Shown piece by piece: positions 22,017 through 22,028 of a stretch of 22,028 nt of DNA. The notes beneath the pieces were generated by a model. It made no database searches. It saw only the letters and a list, made by a program, of their open reading frames with translations, and was not told where the DNA came from. Source of the stretch: Oscillospiraceae bacterium. Its GTDB lineage: Bacteria; Bacillota; Clostridia; Oscillospirales; Ruminococcaceae. Every line of letters begins with the position of its first letter. Positions within the stretch are counted from its first letter, which is position 1. The translations under genes were made by a program, and so were the position numbers. The DNA lies in NCBI GenBank assembly GCA_019413245.1, contig DXNX01000026.1:1-22028 (forward strand), written 5' to 3'.

Positions 22017-22028
22017 ATGGCTTTGGAT
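22017..22028 (+). CDS. Start of a further gene, cut by window edge
   Basis: AAGGAAG (22003-22009) sits 7 nt before an ATG at 22017, and four codons (M-A-L-D) are visible. It begins 24 nt after the SGNH-like gene's stop on the same strand, so it probably belongs to the MBOAT operon. No function can be given. Confidence 0.5.

Overview
This window looks like chromosome of a high-G+C (about 60% by eye) Gram-positive gut anaerobe of the Oscillospiraceae/Ruminococcaceae type (Faecalibacterium, Gemmiger or Subdoligranulum-like). The evidence is consensus AGGAGG ribosome sites, SigA-type promoters with 17-bp spacers, compact convergent terminators, a BlaI/M56 pair, an ECF sigma/anti-sigma operon and pectin-sugar genes. 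The genus is an inference. I saw no tRNA, rRNA, CRISPR array, insertion sequence or phage gene.

Layout. 1-732 (-) is a truncated rfbA (dTDP-sugar synthesis), divergent from an AraC-family regulator (1157-2014, +) that has a long, structured leader. A cytoplasmic L-asparaginase follows (2106-3101, -), convergent with araC and divergent from a three-gene cell-wall operon (3333-6917, +). That operon holds a BlaI-like repressor, an M56 sensor protease fused to two M23 peptidase domains, and a secreted coiled-coil M23 hydrolase. An Lrp/AsnC regulator (7026-7484, +) comes next. Facing it is an ECF operon (9318 down to 7534, -) with overlapping sigma factor, zinc-finger anti-sigma and membrane-anchored YfjL-like genes.

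9447-14933 (-) is a surface-glycan block: a LegB-like nucleotide-sugar 4,6-dehydratase, a DUF2142 membrane protein, a large GT-C-like membrane protein and a small coupled membrane protein. With rfbA it suggests envelope polysaccharide synthesis. 15062-16729 (+) is a strong promoter, a structured leader containing a possible 17-codon peptide, an intrinsic terminator, and a CNNM/CorC-type CBS transporter. 16799-19286 (-) carries kdgK and a cytoplasmic GH28-like enzyme, which fit the use of pectin oligosaccharides. 19525-21992 (+) is an MBOAT acyltransferase and its SGNH-like partner, as in polymer O-acetylation systems. The first codons of another gene lie at the right edge.

The most interesting parts are the leader at 15097-15260, which looks like translation-coupled transcription attenuation upstream of a probable metal transporter, and the M56-M23-M23 fusion, in which the first M23 domain has lost one catalytic histidine. 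Both functional readings are inferences.
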